Shown here one piece after another: positions 15,547 to 26,866 of a DNA stretch of 41,850 bases. Below the pieces are notes generated by a model. The model saw only the letters and a program-made list of their open reading frames with translations. It ran no database searches and was not told the origin of the DNA. The stretch is from the NCBI GenBank assembly GCA_026995045.1, contig JALWPK010000220.1:1-41850 (forward strand), in the 5' to 3' direction. Origin of the DNA: Gammaproteobacteria bacterium (lineage in GTDB: Bacteria; Pseudomonadota; Gammaproteobacteria; SZUA-229). The translations under genes and the position numbers were made by a program. Every line of letters starts with the position of its first letter. Position 1 is the first letter of the stretch.

Positions 15547-17832
15547 ATGTCAGACGAAGAAGCCAGTTTTGACCAGCAGGCGCTCGATTATCACGAGCAT
15601 CCCAAACCCGGCAAGCTGGAAATCATACCCACCAAGGAACTGGCGACACAGAACGACCTGGCGCTGGCGTACTCGCCGGGCGTCGCCGCCACCTGCAACG
15701 CCATCGTCGAAAACGAAGCCAACGCCACGCGTTTTACCACCCGCGCCAATCTGGTGGGGGTGATTACCAATGGCACCGCCGTGCTCGGTCTGGGCAACAT
15801 CGGACCACTGGCGTCCAAGCCGGTGATGGAAGGCAAGGCGGTGTTGTTCAAAAAATTTTCCGGCGTCGATGTGTTCGACATTGAAATCAACCAGCCGGAT
15901 GTCGACAAGTTCATCGACACCGTGGCCGCGCTGGAGCCCACCTTCGGCGGCATCAACCTGGAAGACATCCGCGCGCCGGAATGTTTTGTGGTGGAGCAAC
16001 GCCTGCGCGAGCGCATGAACATTCCGGTGTTTCATGATGACCAGCACGGCACCGCGATTATCGTGGCCGCCGCCGCGATCAGTGCGCTGAAAGTGGTGAA
16101 CAAAAAGATTGAAGACGTGCGAATGGTCACCTCCGGCGCCGGCGCGGCCGCGCTGGCCTGTCTGAACCAGCTGATCAGCGCAGGGCTGCGGCGTGAAAAC
16201 ATTATTGTCACCGATCGCAAGGGTGTGGTGCACAAAGGCCGATTGGACGAACTCGACCCCTGGAAGGCGGCGTTCGCTGTCGACACCGGTTTGCGCACGC
16301 TGGATGAAGCGATAGCTGGCGCCGATATTTTTCTTGGTCTGTCTGCGCCTGGTGTGCTCAAGCAGACGATGGTGCAAAAGATGGCCGAGCGCCCCATTAT
16401 CATGGCGCTGGCCAATCCGGATCCGGAAATCCTGCCGGAGGAGGTCAAGGCGGTGCGCGATGACGCCATCATCTGCACCGGGCGTTCGGACTATCCCAAC
16501 CAGGTCAACAATGTGTTGTGTTTTCCCTACATTTTCCGAGGCGCGCTGGACGTGGGCGCCACCGCCATCACCGAGGAAATGAAACTGGCCTGCGTGCACG
16601 CCCTGTCGGAACTGGCGCAGCAGGAAGTCTCCGACCGCGTGCTCAGCGCCTATGGCGGCAAGCCCGACAAGTTCGGCCCGGAATACCTGATTCCGAAACC
16701 GTTTGACCCGCGTTTGATTGTGGAACTGTCGCTGGCGGTGGCGAAAGCGGCGATGGACAGCGGCGTCGCCACCCGCCCGATTGCCGACCTGTACGCCTAT
16801 CGAGAAAAGCTGCAGGATTTTGTTTATCGATCCGGCATGTTCATGCGCCCGGTATTCGAGCGCGCAAGGGGCAGCAACAAAAAACTGGTGTACGCCGAAG
16901 GCGAGGAAGTACGGGTATTGCAGGCGGCGCAGCAGGTGGTCGACAACGAACTGGCGCGTCCGGTGTTGATTGGCAATCGTCAGGTGATTGAAGACGCCAT
17001 CAACCAGCTGGGTTTGCGCATACGCAATGGGCAAGAGATTGACATCATCGATCCGCATGATAACCCGGAGTTTGACAAGCACTGGCGTCTGTATCACCAA
17101 CTGATGGGGCGCAGCGGCATCACCCCGAATGGCGCCAAATACATGGTGCGCGCGCACAATTCCATTCTCGCGGCGCTGCTGGTGAAAAGCGGCGACGCCG
17201 ACGCCATGCTGTGTGGCGTGATTGGCGGCTTTCGCCGCGGGCTGGATAACATCATGGATATCATTGGCAAGGCGGACAACGTTCGCAATGCGTCAACGCT
17301 GGTCGCCCATTTGCTGCCACAACAAACCCTGTTTATCTGTGATGCTCATGTTACTCCGTATCCGGATGAACACGAACTGGTGGAAATGACGCTACTGGCG
17401 TCACGTGAAATTGAGGGTTTTGGCATGACGCCAAAAGCCGCCTTGCTGTCGCATTCCAATTTTGGCGCATCGTCGCATGCCTCCGCCAAAACCGTTCAAC
17501 GGGCGGTGCAAATGCTGCACGACAAAGCGCCGAAACTGGAAGTGGAGGGCGAGATGCACGCCGATGCCGCGCTCAACGAAAAAATCCGCAATCGTTTGTT
17601 CCCCGATTCCAGACTCCGGGGCAGCGCCAATCTGTTGGTGATGCCCAATGCCGACGCCGCCAACATCGCGGTCAATTTGCTAAAAACGCTGGGTGGCGGG
17701 GTGACCGTGGGGCCGGTTCTGATGGGCATGGCGCGCTCGGCGCATGTGGTGGCGCAGTCAACCACGGTAAGAAGCCTTGTTAACATGAGCGCGGTGGCGG
17801 TTGAACATGCAATCCGCATGGACAGGCTGTAA
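15547..17832 (+). CDS. maeB: NADP-dependent malic enzyme MaeB (malic enzyme-phosphotransacetylase fusion)
   Basis: A 761-residue cytoplasmic enzyme making pyruvate, CO2 and NADPH from malate. Residues 1 to about 430 are the malic enzyme part: [12 protein letters not shown], the catalytic and metal-binding [31 protein letters not shown] and [12 protein letters not shown], and the NADP-binding [12 protein letters not shown]. From about 430 to the end is a phosphotransacetylase-like domain ([26 protein letters not shown] and [17 protein letters not shown]). In known MaeB this domain binds acetyl-CoA and serves regulation rather than catalysis. The length is normal. AAGGG lies ahead of the ATG. 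It is followed by a convergent small gene. Confidence 0.96.
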   Translation: MSDEEASFDQQALDYHEHPKPGKLEIIPTKELATQNDLALAYSPGVAATCNAIVENEANATRFTTRANLVGVITNGTAVLGLGNIGPLASKPVMEGKAVLFKKFSGVDVFDIEINQPDVDKFIDTVAALEPTFGGINLEDIRAPECFVVEQRLRERMNIPVFHDDQHGTAIIVAAAAISALKVVNKKIEDVRMVTSGAGAAALACLNQLISAGLRRENIIVTDRKGVVHKGRLDELDPWKAAFAVDTGLRTLDEAIAGADIFLGLSAPGVLKQTMVQKMAERPIIMALANPDPEILPEEVKAVRDDAIICTGRSDYPNQVNNVLCFPYIFRGALDVGATAITEEMKLACVHALSELAQQEVSDRVLSAYGGKPDKFGPEYLIPKPFDPRLIVELSLAVAKAAMDSGVATRPIADLYAYREKLQDFVYRSGMFMRPVFERARGSNKKLVYAEGEEVRVLQAAQQVVDNELARPVLIGNRQVIEDAINQLGLRIRNGQEIDIIDPHDNPEFDKHWRLYHQLMGRSGITPNGAKYMVRAHNSILAALLVKSGDADAMLCGVIGGFRRGLDNIMDIIGKADNVRNASTLVAHLLPQQTLFICDAHVTPYPDEHELVEMTLLASREIEGFGMTPKAALLSHSNFGASSHASAKTVQRAVQMLHDKAPKLEVEGEMHADAALNEKIRNRLFPDSRLRGSANLLVMPNADAANIAVNLLKTLGGGVTVGPVLMGMARSAHVVAQSTTVRSLVNMSAVAVEHAIRMDRL

Positions 17833-17908
17833 GCAGGAAAAAGCCTGCTGGCGATCCGCCATATTGAAGCCGCGCCGCCGCCGAAGCAGTTTGACAGGCT
17901 GGGTTTAG

Positions 17909-18088
17909 TTAGCTATAGAGCGATTTTGCGTCGCTGCTGGATTGCTGTTTCCGGTGCACCGGAACCTTGGCGTCCGGATCGACCAGTTCCTTGCTCCAGT
18001 CAACGCCGACAGGCGTGAACATGGCGCCGAGGAAAATACCCAGCCCGAACAGCAGGCCGGCAAGCGAGAAAGTTTTCAACATCGTCAT
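17909..18088 (-). CDS. Small single-pass membrane protein (59 aa), unknown
   Basis: This short frame reads MTMLKTFSLAGLLFGLGIFL, then GAMFTPVGVDWSKELVDPDA, then a hydrophilic tail ending SLYS. A single hydrophobic helix at residues 7-25 with a short basic N-terminus suggests an inner-membrane protein with its 30-residue tail outside, or an uncleaved signal. GGGAATT lies upstream of the ATG at 18088; a second ATG at 18082 is possible. On the minus strand TTGACA (18157-18162) lies 69 bases upstream as a possible -35, with a poor -10. The frame has normal GC-rich third positions. No family is recognised. Confidence 0.6.
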   Translation of the reverse strand: MTMLKTFSLAGLLFGLGIFLGAMFTPVGVDWSKELVDPDAKVPVHRKQQSSSDAKSLYS

Positions 18089-18311
18089 AATAATTCCCGT
18101 TTCAACTCAATTTTCACGATTGCTGCATCGCTGCCAGTATCGTTGTCAGCATAGTTGTCAACAACGAAGCAATCGTTGTGCCAGCGGCGTTAAAGCTACT
18201 GGATTCAGGGTCTTATCATCCTTGCTCGCTGGCAGTATATGAGGAACTGTCAATCAGGTCGACAGTTGTTTCATGACAATTTGGCGTAAAAACAGGGGGT
18301 GGTTGGCCGAT

Positions 18312-18512
18312 TCAGTGTTTTTGCTCGTAAACCGCCATGATGCATTGCAGTTCACGCAGCACGATTAGTTGCTCGTCTGCACTGAGGGGCTGCGTCAGTC
18401 TGTCGGTTTTGCCCTGTTGCAGGGCGTCAATGCAGTGATTGACTTCAGCGCACCCCCGTTCGCAAATAGTGTCGACGATGGATTGCAGGTGATCAGGCAG
18501 GACGGAATTCAT
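18312..18512 (-). CDS. Small soluble helical protein, unknown
   Basis: A 66-residue protein, largely alpha-helical by composition (LQSIVDTICERGCAEVNHCI, then LSADEQLIVLRELQCIMAVY). It has four Cys (18, 22, 28, 57 by count from the ATG, approximate), no membrane helix and no clear metal motif. The ATG at 18512 lies 28 bases after the stop of zapE in the same direction, so the two are probably co-transcribed. The ribosome-binding site is weak. I do not recognise a family with confidence. A 223-bp stretch between this gene and the small membrane protein holds no further gene. Confidence 0.6.
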   Translation of the reverse strand: MNSVLPDHLQSIVDTICERGCAEVNHCIDALQQGKTDRLTQPLSADEQLIVLRELQCIMAVYEQKH

Positions 18513-18540
18513 ATGAGGCGGCCAGCAGCGGTATTCTGGC

Positions 18541-19674
18541 TCAGCTTGTTTCGATGTGACCGGATTCTACCAGATATTGCTGCGAGCGCATTTCCAGCAG
18601 CCGGCTGCGGGTGCGGCGAAAGGCGAAATCCAGCATTTTACCCTGGTACAGCTGATCGATTTCGGCTTCGGCGCTGATGATCAGGGTGACGCGTTTGTCA
18701 TAGAGTTCGTCAATCAGGTAAATGAAGCGGCGCGCGCGGTCGTCCATGTCTTCGGTCATTATCGGTACATTGGATAACATCACGGTGCGAAACTGTTCCG
18801 TAATCTCGATGTAGTCCGGTGTGGCGCGCGGGGTGTTGCACAACACGTCAAATTCAAACCACACCAGCCGGTCGCTGAGCGCCACGGTGGGGATATCGCG
18901 CCGCTGGATGCGGATGGAGTGGCCGAACACAATCTGCGATGTCGCCAGTGCGCGAAATTGCTGCTGCATGCGCTCATGGGTGTGTGCGTCGATTGGCGTG
19001 TGGTAGACATGCGATTGCTGCAACAGCGCAACGCGATGATCCACCGGGCTGTTGAGGTGCACGACTTCGGTGTGTTGCTTGATGAGTTCAATCGCCGGCA
19101 AAAAACGCTCGCGTTGCAGGCCGTTCAGGTACAGGTCGTCCGGTACGCGGTTGGAGGTGGCGACCAGCGCCACGCGTTGCCGGAACAGGGCGTCGAGCAA
19201 TCCATACAGCAGCATGGCGTCGGTGATGTTGGTGACGATGAATTCGTCCAGGCAAATCACCCGGTAGCGGCTGGCGTAATCACGCGCCAGATGTTGCAGC
19301 GGATTTTTGCCGGGCCGGTTTTTCGCGTTGTCATGCTGCAGCGCGGTCAGTTTGCTGTGCACATCCAGCATGAAATGATGAAAATGCATGCGGGTTTTGT
19401 GCTCGAACGGCAACGCTTCAACAAACAGATTCATCAAAAAGGTTTTGCCGCGGCCGACGCCGCCCCACAGATATATGCCTTTCGGCGCGGGCGGCGCGCC
19501 CAGCAACCGGTGTTTCAGCCGCGCCAGCAAGCCGGGGCGCTGCTGCACATCGGCAACCAGCTCCTGATACAGCCGCTGCAAAGCGTCAACCGCCTGCAGC
19601 TGCGCCGGATCCTCGTTCAGCTGTTGTTGCTGAATGGCGCGGTGATAGATTTCGGTGAATGAGCGGGTCGGCAT
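18541..19674 (-). CDS. zapE: Cell division ATPase ZapE (AFG1 family)
   Basis: A 377-residue P-loop ATPase of the AFG1/LACE1 family. In E. coli ZapE binds FtsZ at constriction and is needed under low oxygen or heat. It has Walker A GGVGRGKTFLMNLF (about residues 71-84), the following RMHFHHFMLDVH, Walker B VICLDEFIV (about 140-148), sensor-1 VATSNRVPDDLY and the arginine-rich end. The length is typical. A promoter-like TTGACT, 17 bp, GATTAT ends 9 nt before the ATG at 19674 with no Shine-Dalgarno, suggesting a near-leaderless mRNA. It is divergent from pyrG. Confidence 0.95.
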   Translation of the reverse strand: MPTRSFTEIYHRAIQQQQLNEDPAQLQAVDALQRLYQELVADVQQRPGLLARLKHRLLGAPPAPKGIYLWGGVGRGKTFLMNLFVEALPFEHKTRMHFHHFMLDVHSKLTALQHDNAKNRPGKNPLQHLARDYASRYRVICLDEFIVTNITDAMLLYGLLDALFRQRVALVATSNRVPDDLYLNGLQRERFLPAIELIKQHTEVVHLNSPVDHRVALLQQSHVYHTPIDAHTHERMQQQFRALATSQIVFGHSIRIQRRDIPTVALSDRLVWFEFDVLCNTPRATPDYIEITEQFRTVMLSNVPIMTEDMDDRARRFIYLIDELYDKRVTLIISAEAEIDQLYQGKMLDFAFRRTRSRLLEMRSQQYLVESGHIETS

Positions 19675-19683
19675 AGGGCATTG

Positions 19684-19712
19684 ATAATCAGTTATCTACA
19701 TAATATAGTCAA
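19684..19712 (-). promoter_or_regulatory. zapE promoter
   Basis: On the minus strand TTGACT (19707-19712), a 17-bp spacer and GATTAT (19684-19689). The -10 ends 9 nt before the zapE ATG, so the 5' leader would be about 2 nt. The rest of the region up to pyrG (19713-19905) shows no gene and no promoter I would defend. Confidence 0.5.
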
Positions 19713-19881
19713 AGTAATGTTTGATATTGGGATGAACCCGCTCATCATCCGGTGATTTACATAAAGTCACACAAGAAAACGCCCGTTTGCGGATTGTTTG
19801 ATTGTGGCAACTGCCGAATATTGTTACCATTAGCGCATCCTGAGCGCCGGCTGTTTTACACGGCATCTGACCGACAATTGA

Positions 19882-21566
<1,685 letters not shown>

Positions 21567-21567
<1 letters not shown>

Positions 21568-22400
21568 TGAAACTGTGTGATTTCGAGGTTGGTCTCGACC
21601 AGCCTCTGTTCCTGATTGCCGGGCCCTGTGTGATTGAAAGCGAGGTGCTGGCGCTGGAAACCGCCGCCGAGCTGAAAGCCATTTGCGACAAGCTGGGCGT
21701 GAACTTTATTTACAAGTCATCGTATGACAAGGCCAACCGCTCCTCTGGCGACAGCTTTCGCGGCCCGGGCATTGAAGAAGGGCTGCGCATATTGCAAAAA
21801 GTCAAAGATGAAGTCGGTGCACCGGTGCTTACCGATGTGCACGAAGACACGCCGATTGATGAGGTGGCTGATGTCGTCGATGTGCTGCAAACCCCGGCGT
21901 TTCTGTGCCGCCAGACCAATTTTATCCTGCGCGTGTGCAGCGCGGGCAAACCGGTGAACATCAAGAAAGGCCAGTTTTTGGCGCCGTGGGACATGAAAAA
22001 CGTGGTCGACAAGGCTCGCTCTACCGGCAATCAGCAAATCATGGTGTGCGAGCGCGGCGTGTCATTTGGTTACAACAATCTGGTGTCCGACATGCGTTCG
22101 CTGGCGGTGATGCGCGACACCGGCTGCCCGGTGGTGTTCGACGCCACCCACTCGGTACAACTGCCAGGCGGGCAGGGCGCTTCTTCCGGCGGCCAGCGTG
22201 AACACGTGCCGGTGCTGGCGCGCGCCGCGGTTGCCGCCGGCGTATCCGGCGTATTCATGGAAACCCATCCCGACCCGGCACAAGCCAAAAGCGATGGCCC
22301 CAACGCCTGGCCGCTGGATAAAATGCAGTCCCTGCTGCAAACCCTGAAAACGCTGGATGAAACCGTCAAGGCCACCGCGTTTGAAGAAATGCATTTATAG
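21567..22400 (+). CDS. kdsA: Kdo-8-phosphate synthase KdsA
   Basis: A 277-residue enzyme condensing phosphoenolpyruvate with arabinose 5-phosphate to Kdo-8-P, the first committed step towards the inner core of lipopolysaccharide. It shows [42 protein letters not shown] and [13 protein letters not shown], and FMETHPDP near the end. Asn in [11 protein letters not shown] and the lack of the metal-site Cys fit the metal-independent type. The start is the ATG at 21567, sharing one base with the pyrG stop; a TTG one codon earlier is not needed. The gene confirms a Gram-negative host. Confidence 0.97.
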
Positions 22401-22511
22401 TCATTGTTTCAAGGCCTGTGTAACGGGAACGGGCGCAATGCAACGATTCGGCGCCAATGCGGTCTGAGTCAGCCAACAAAAGAATTCAAAAATCGATACT
22501 TCAGGAAGTAA

Positions 22512-23798
<1,287 letters not shown>

Positions 23799-23837
23799 TC
23801 GCCACACAGCGAATGCTGCGGCGCGGCATGCGTTAAG

Positions 23838-24131
23838 GTGAAATGGATTCTCATCATCCTGCTGGGGCTGCTGTTGCTGTTGCAATACCGCCTCTGGCTG
23901 GGTGACGGCGGCATCCCCGAAGTGCTGCAATTACAGGATGAAGTCGCCAGCGTGAAGCAGGATGTCGAACAGCTCAAACAACGCAATCAGGCGCTCGACG
24001 CCGAGGTGCAGGATCTGAAAACCGGGCTGGACGCGATTGAAGAACGCGCGCGCAGCGAACTGGGCATGATCAAACAGGGCGAAACCTATTATCAGGTCAT
24101 CGAAAACAAGTCACAGGACGCCGCAAGGTGA
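23838..24131 (+). CDS. ftsB: Cell division protein FtsB, GTG start
   Basis: A 97-residue bitopic membrane protein that joins FtsL and FtsQ in the divisome. A short N-terminus (MKW) and one membrane helix (ILIILLGLLLLLQYRLWLG) precede the conserved GGIPEV and a coiled coil (about residues 32-72, LQDEVASVKQDVEQLKQRNQ onward), ending in the EERARSELGMIKQGETYYQV motif of the FtsB/DivIC family. The start is GTG at 23838, fitting the family N-terminus; no ATG fits. The 3' end overlaps ispD by 4 bases. Confidence 0.95.
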   Translation: MKWILIILLGLLLLLQYRLWLGDGGIPEVLQLQDEVASVKQDVEQLKQRNQALDAEVQDLKTGLDAIEERARSELGMIKQGETYYQVIENKSQDAAR

Positions 24132-24859
24132 GCACTGAGTTCCGCAAGCAGCCACCCATCTGGGGCGTGATTCCCGCCGCCGGCATCGGTCAGCGCATGC
24201 AGTCGGCCATCCCCAAGCAATACCTTTCCCTACACAATAAAACCATTCTGCAACACAGTTGCGAGCGCCTGCTCACGCTGGACGCCGTCTGTGGCCTGGT
24301 GGTGGCGGTGCGCGAGGATGACAGTCGCTGGGCGGGTGTGGCGCAGGCGTTGTCGGCGCAACACAGCAAACCGGTTGTCACTGTAAGCGGTGGTCAGGAA
24401 CGCGCTGACTCCGTGCTCAATGCGCTGCAATATCTGCTGCAAACACAAGCCGGCAACGAATGGGTGCTGGTGCACGATGCCGTGCGCCCCTGTGTGCGCG
24501 CAGACGACATCCTGCGGCTGATTGATGCTGCGCTGGCCAGCGAACAGCACGGTGCTTTGCTGGCGATGCCGGTGCGCGACACCATGAAGCGCGCCAACGC
24601 CGACGGCCAGGTCGCCGCCACGGTCGAGCGCGAGCATCTCTGGCATGCGCTGACGCCGCAGTGCTTCCCGCTGCAGGCCTTGTCCCGGGCGCTTGAACAG
24701 GCCGCGCAACAGGGCTTCAGCGTGACCGACGAGTCCTCCGCAATGGAGTACGCCGGCTACCAGCCCCGGTTGGTGCAGGGCGCGGACGACAATATCAAAA
24801 TCACCCGGCCGGATGACCTGGGGCTGGCCGAACGTAGCCTGAGTGAGCAGCTATCATGA
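24128..24859 (+). CDS. ispD: IspD, 4-diphosphocytidyl-2-C-methyl-erythritol synthase
   Basis: A 243-residue cytidylyltransferase of the MEP isoprenoid pathway, transferring CMP from CTP to methylerythritol phosphate. The nucleotide-binding [18 protein letters not shown] (conserved Gly-rich loop, Arg and Lys) opens the protein. [26 protein letters not shown] (Asp for Mg) and PVRDTMKRA follow, and [12 protein letters not shown] and [11 protein letters not shown] lie near the end. It starts with GTG at 24128 inside the ftsB stop region and overlaps ispF by 4 bases, so ftsB-ispD-ispF are translationally coupled. Confidence 0.97.
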   Translation: MSTEFRKQPPIWGVIPAAGIGQRMQSAIPKQYLSLHNKTILQHSCERLLTLDAVCGLVVAVREDDSRWAGVAQALSAQHSKPVVTVSGGQERADSVLNALQYLLQTQAGNEWVLVHDAVRPCVRADDILRLIDAALASEQHGALLAMPVRDTMKRANADGQVAATVEREHLWHALTPQCFPLQALSRALEQAAQQGFSVTDESSAMEYAGYQPRLVQGADDNIKITRPDDLGLAERSLSEQLS

Positions 24860-25371
24860 GCAACGACCGACTAACGCAAGCCATGCGGATTGGCCACGGC
24901 TTTGACGTGCATCGCTTCGCAGATGAAGCTGAAAGCAATACCCACATCGTGCTTGGCGGGGTGCGTATTGCCCATACGCACCGCCTGCTTGCTCACTCCG
25001 ATGGCGATGTTGCCTACCATGCGCTTTGCGACGCCTTGCTTGGCGCGATAGCCGCCGGCGATATTGGCAAGCATTTTCCCGATAACGATTCTCAATACAA
25101 AAATGCCGACAGCGCTGACTTGCTGAAAGCCGTGTATCAACAGGTGAGGAGTGCGGGCTATGTGTTGGGCAATGCCGATGTCACCATCGTTGCGCAAACT
25201 CCCAAACTGGCGACGCATATTGACGCCATGTGTCAAACCACCGCCGGCCACTTGCAGGTTGATAATCACGCTATCAACTTCAAGGCTACCACGACCGAGC
25301 AACTTGGCTATGTTGGCCGCGAACAGGGCATTGCGGCGCACGCTGTCGTGATTGTTTACAAATCAGCCTGA
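24856..25371 (+). CDS. ispF: IspF, 2-C-methyl-erythritol 2,4-cyclodiphosphate synthase
   Basis: A 171-residue zinc enzyme forming the cyclic diphosphate of the MEP pathway. The zinc ligands are Asp and His in GHGFDVHRF and His in [19 protein letters not shown]. The substrate loop [11 protein letters not shown] and the C-terminal [24 protein letters not shown] are complete. About ten extra residues precede the family's usual start, but the ATG at 24856 overlaps the ispD stop (ATGA) and is the natural choice. The gene shows the host makes 1-deoxyxylulose 5-phosphate, relevant to the PdxS/PdxT genes further right. Confidence 0.97.
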   Translation: MSNDRLTQAMRIGHGFDVHRFADEAESNTHIVLGGVRIAHTHRLLAHSDGDVAYHALCDALLGAIAAGDIGKHFPDNDSQYKNADSADLLKAVYQQVRSAGYVLGNADVTIVAQTPKLATHIDAMCQTTAGHLQVDNHAINFKATTTEQLGYVGREQGIAAHAVVIVYKSA

Positions 25372-25406
25372 TACTGCGTCTTTTTTAAATCGAAATGATG
25401 ATTTAT

Positions 25407-25428
25407 GCTGTATATACAGTGTTTTTTT
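25407..25428 (+). terminator. Palindrome followed by a T run, possible ispF terminator
   Basis: CTGTATATACAG (25408-25419) is a perfect 12-bp palindrome followed by GTG-like bases and seven T (25422-25428). It could form a short hairpin ending the ispD-ispF transcript. The stem is weak and AT-rich, so this is tentative. Confidence 0.35.
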
Positions 25429-25449
25429 CAATTTATTTTCAAAAAAGTA

Positions 25450-25478
25450 TTTACAACTGCGGCATAACAAGCTAAAAA
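25450..25478 (+). promoter_or_regulatory. Promoter of the HU-like gene
   Basis: TTTACA (25450-25455), a 17-bp spacer and TAAAAA (25473-25478) in an AT-rich region, about 40 bases before the ATG at 25519. AGAGAAGAA before the ATG is a good ribosome-binding site. Confidence 0.45.
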
Positions 25479-25518
25479 TGCACCACCTTTTCACACACAA
25501 CAACAGGTTAGAGAAGAA

Positions 25519-25923
25519 ATGGCCGCAGCAAAGAAAAAAACCACCAAGAAAAAAACCACTAAACGCAAAGTTGCAAAAGCAGCACCCGCCAAAAAAATCA
25601 AGGCAATCAGCACACCATACACCAAGACTCAGTTGTTTGCGCGTATCGCAGAAGACACCGGTCTGGCCAGAAAAGACATTGCCAAGGTATTTGAATCACT
25701 CGGTGATGTTATTGAAGGCCACATCAAGAGCCGTGGCGCAGGTGAATTCAAAATCCCTGGCCTGCTGAAAATCAAGGTCAACAAAAAACCGGCTACCAAG
25801 GCGCGCAAGAACGTGCCGAATCCATTCCGCCCCGGCGAGTTTATGGATGTGGCAGCCAAACCGGCTCGCAAGGTCGTAAAAGTACTGCCTTTGAAAGCCC
25901 TGAAGGACATGGCAACCCGCTAA
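25519..25923 (+). CDS. HU-family DNA-binding protein with Lys-rich N-terminal tail
   Basis: A 134-residue nucleoid protein. Residues about 32-125 are an HU/IHF fold: YTKTQLFARIAEDTGLARKD and VFESLGDVIEGHI form the helices, then GAGEFKIPGLLKIKVNKKPA and the DNA-bending arm with the Pro of VPNPFRPGEFMDV. The first 30 residues (AAAKKKTTKKKTTKRKVAKA, then APAKK) form a histone H1-like Lys/Ala/Thr tail absent from E. coli HU. Such tailed HU proteins occur in several proteobacteria and likely bind DNA more broadly or compact it. The gene has its own promoter and a strong terminator, so it is monocistronic. Confidence 0.92.
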   Translation: MAAAKKKTTKKKTTKRKVAKAAPAKKIKAISTPYTKTQLFARIAEDTGLARKDIAKVFESLGDVIEGHIKSRGAGEFKIPGLLKIKVNKKPATKARKNVPNPFRPGEFMDVAAKPARKVVKVLPLKALKDMATR

Positions 25924-25948
25924 TACCCGGTTGCAGCGCCCGCTACAC

Positions 25949-25985
25949 AAAAGCCCCCGCTGACGCTGTCACCGGGGGCTTTTTC
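25949..25985 (+). terminator. Rho-independent terminator after the HU-like gene
   Basis: The inverted arms AAAAGCCCCCG (25949-25959) and CGGGGGCTTTTT (25973-25984) have a 13-nt loop and a T run. This is the clearest intrinsic terminator in the window. The A run on the left makes it potentially bidirectional. Confidence 0.9.
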
Positions 25986-26004
25986 ATTGACAAACAACGC
26001 GCTC

Positions 26005-26595
26005 ATGCCGATAAATCCGCACCTTTTATACCTTCACGGCTTCAACAGTTCGCCGCAATCGTACAAGGCGCAGGCCATGCAGCAGGCAATGGCCGGCTAT
26101 GGCTTGCAACAGCAACTGACTGTAGCGGATATCCCTCCCGAGCCGGATCGTGCGGCGGCGTATTTGCTGCAACAGGCGCAAACCATCCGGCAGCACGCTG
26201 TCCTGTGTCTGTGCGGCAGCTCACTGGGCGGGTTTTACGCCACCTGGCTGGCGGAACAGTTTGACTGCGCCGCGGTGCTGATCAATCCTGCCGTGCGGCC
26301 CCACACCTTGCTGAAAAAATACCTGGGTGAAAACAAAAACTACCACACGGGCGAAAGCTGGCGGTTTGAACAACGTCACGTCGATACGCTAAGAGAGATG
26401 TACGCACCCAACATCCGGCATCCCGAGCGTTATCTGGTGTTGCTGCAAACCGGTGATGAAACCCTGGATTACCGCGATGCGGCTGAATATTACCGCGACT
26501 GCAAACGTGTGATTGAGCAGGGCGGCAGCCATGCCTTTGACCACTTCGAATCGCATATTCCGAAGATACTCGATTTTCTCGGGTTTGATGTGTGA
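26005..26595 (+). CDS. yqiA: YqiA-family esterase
   Basis: A 196-residue small alpha/beta hydrolase of the YqiA/UPF0227 type. E. coli YqiA hydrolyses short acyl-CoA and p-nitrophenyl esters; the natural role is unclear. The opening LLYLHGFNSSPQSYKAQAM, the nucleophile elbow LCGSSLGGFYATWLAEQF (Ser), the acid in LLQTGDETLDYRDA and the catalytic His in GGSHAFDHFES are all present. The ATG at 26005 is chosen because family members begin a few residues before LLYLHGF. No clear Shine-Dalgarno is seen. The gene follows the HU terminator, and a nested repeat lies downstream. Confidence 0.9.
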   Translation: MPINPHLLYLHGFNSSPQSYKAQAMQQAMAGYGLQQQLTVADIPPEPDRAAAYLLQQAQTIRQHAVLCLCGSSLGGFYATWLAEQFDCAAVLINPAVRPHTLLKKYLGENKNYHTGESWRFEQRHVDTLREMYAPNIRHPERYLVLLQTGDETLDYRDAAEYYRDCKRVIEQGGSHAFDHFESHIPKILDFLGFDV

Positions 26596-26631
26596 CTTAC
26601 ACCGTAAAGTTGCAAAGGGCACAAGGTTTTT

Positions 26632-26792
26632 TTGCCACAGAGGGCACAGAGCACACTGAGAGGAATCGTAGGAGTGGCTTCAGCCACGAAAATACGATTT
26701 CAGTTGGCGCAGCGCTTGTAGAAAGCATGGATCGTGGCTGAAGCCACTCCTACATCACAACCCCTCCATGCTCTCTGTGCCCTCTGCGGCAA
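26632..26792. repeat. Complete nested inverted repeat (B-A-A'-B')
   Basis: Family B left arm TTGCCACAGAGGGCACAGAG (from 26632), family A left arm GTAGGAGTGGCTTCAGCCAC (from 26668), family A right arm TCGTGGCTGAAGCCACTCCT (from 26732) and family B right arm CTCTCTGTGCCCTCTGCGGC (from 26771). It is the cleanest copy of the B(A A')B' architecture and occupies most of the yqiA-nagZ gap. No gene lies inside it. Confidence 0.85.
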
Positions 26793-26866
26793 TAAAAGCC
26801 GCCAGCCCAAATCCATCTACATAAAATGATAAACTCCCGCTGAATTCAGCTACTACAGGCGCAGTG

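Noticed and set aside
15550-17157. Very long open frame on the minus strand opposite maeB
   Set aside because: It is antisense to a complete malic enzyme; its composition (rich in His, Gln, Arg, Val) is the usual artefact of GC-rich codons read backwards. Similar long antisense frames opposite the ABC, radical SAM and pyrG genes were rejected for the same reason.
18245-18267. Small inverted repeat AACTGTC/GACAGTT as a terminator
   Set aside because: Seven-base stem with a 9-nt loop and no T run on the strand where the neighbouring gene is read.
25408-25419. LexA-like palindrome before the HU gene
   Set aside because: CTGTATATACAG has only six bases between CTG and CAG; the gammaproteobacterial LexA box needs ten. 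The following T run fits a weak terminator better.
25987-26015. TTGACA followed 17 bp later by GATAAA as a yqiA promoter
   Set aside because: The -10 would lie inside the yqiA coding start, so it cannot make the full message from the ATG at 26005.
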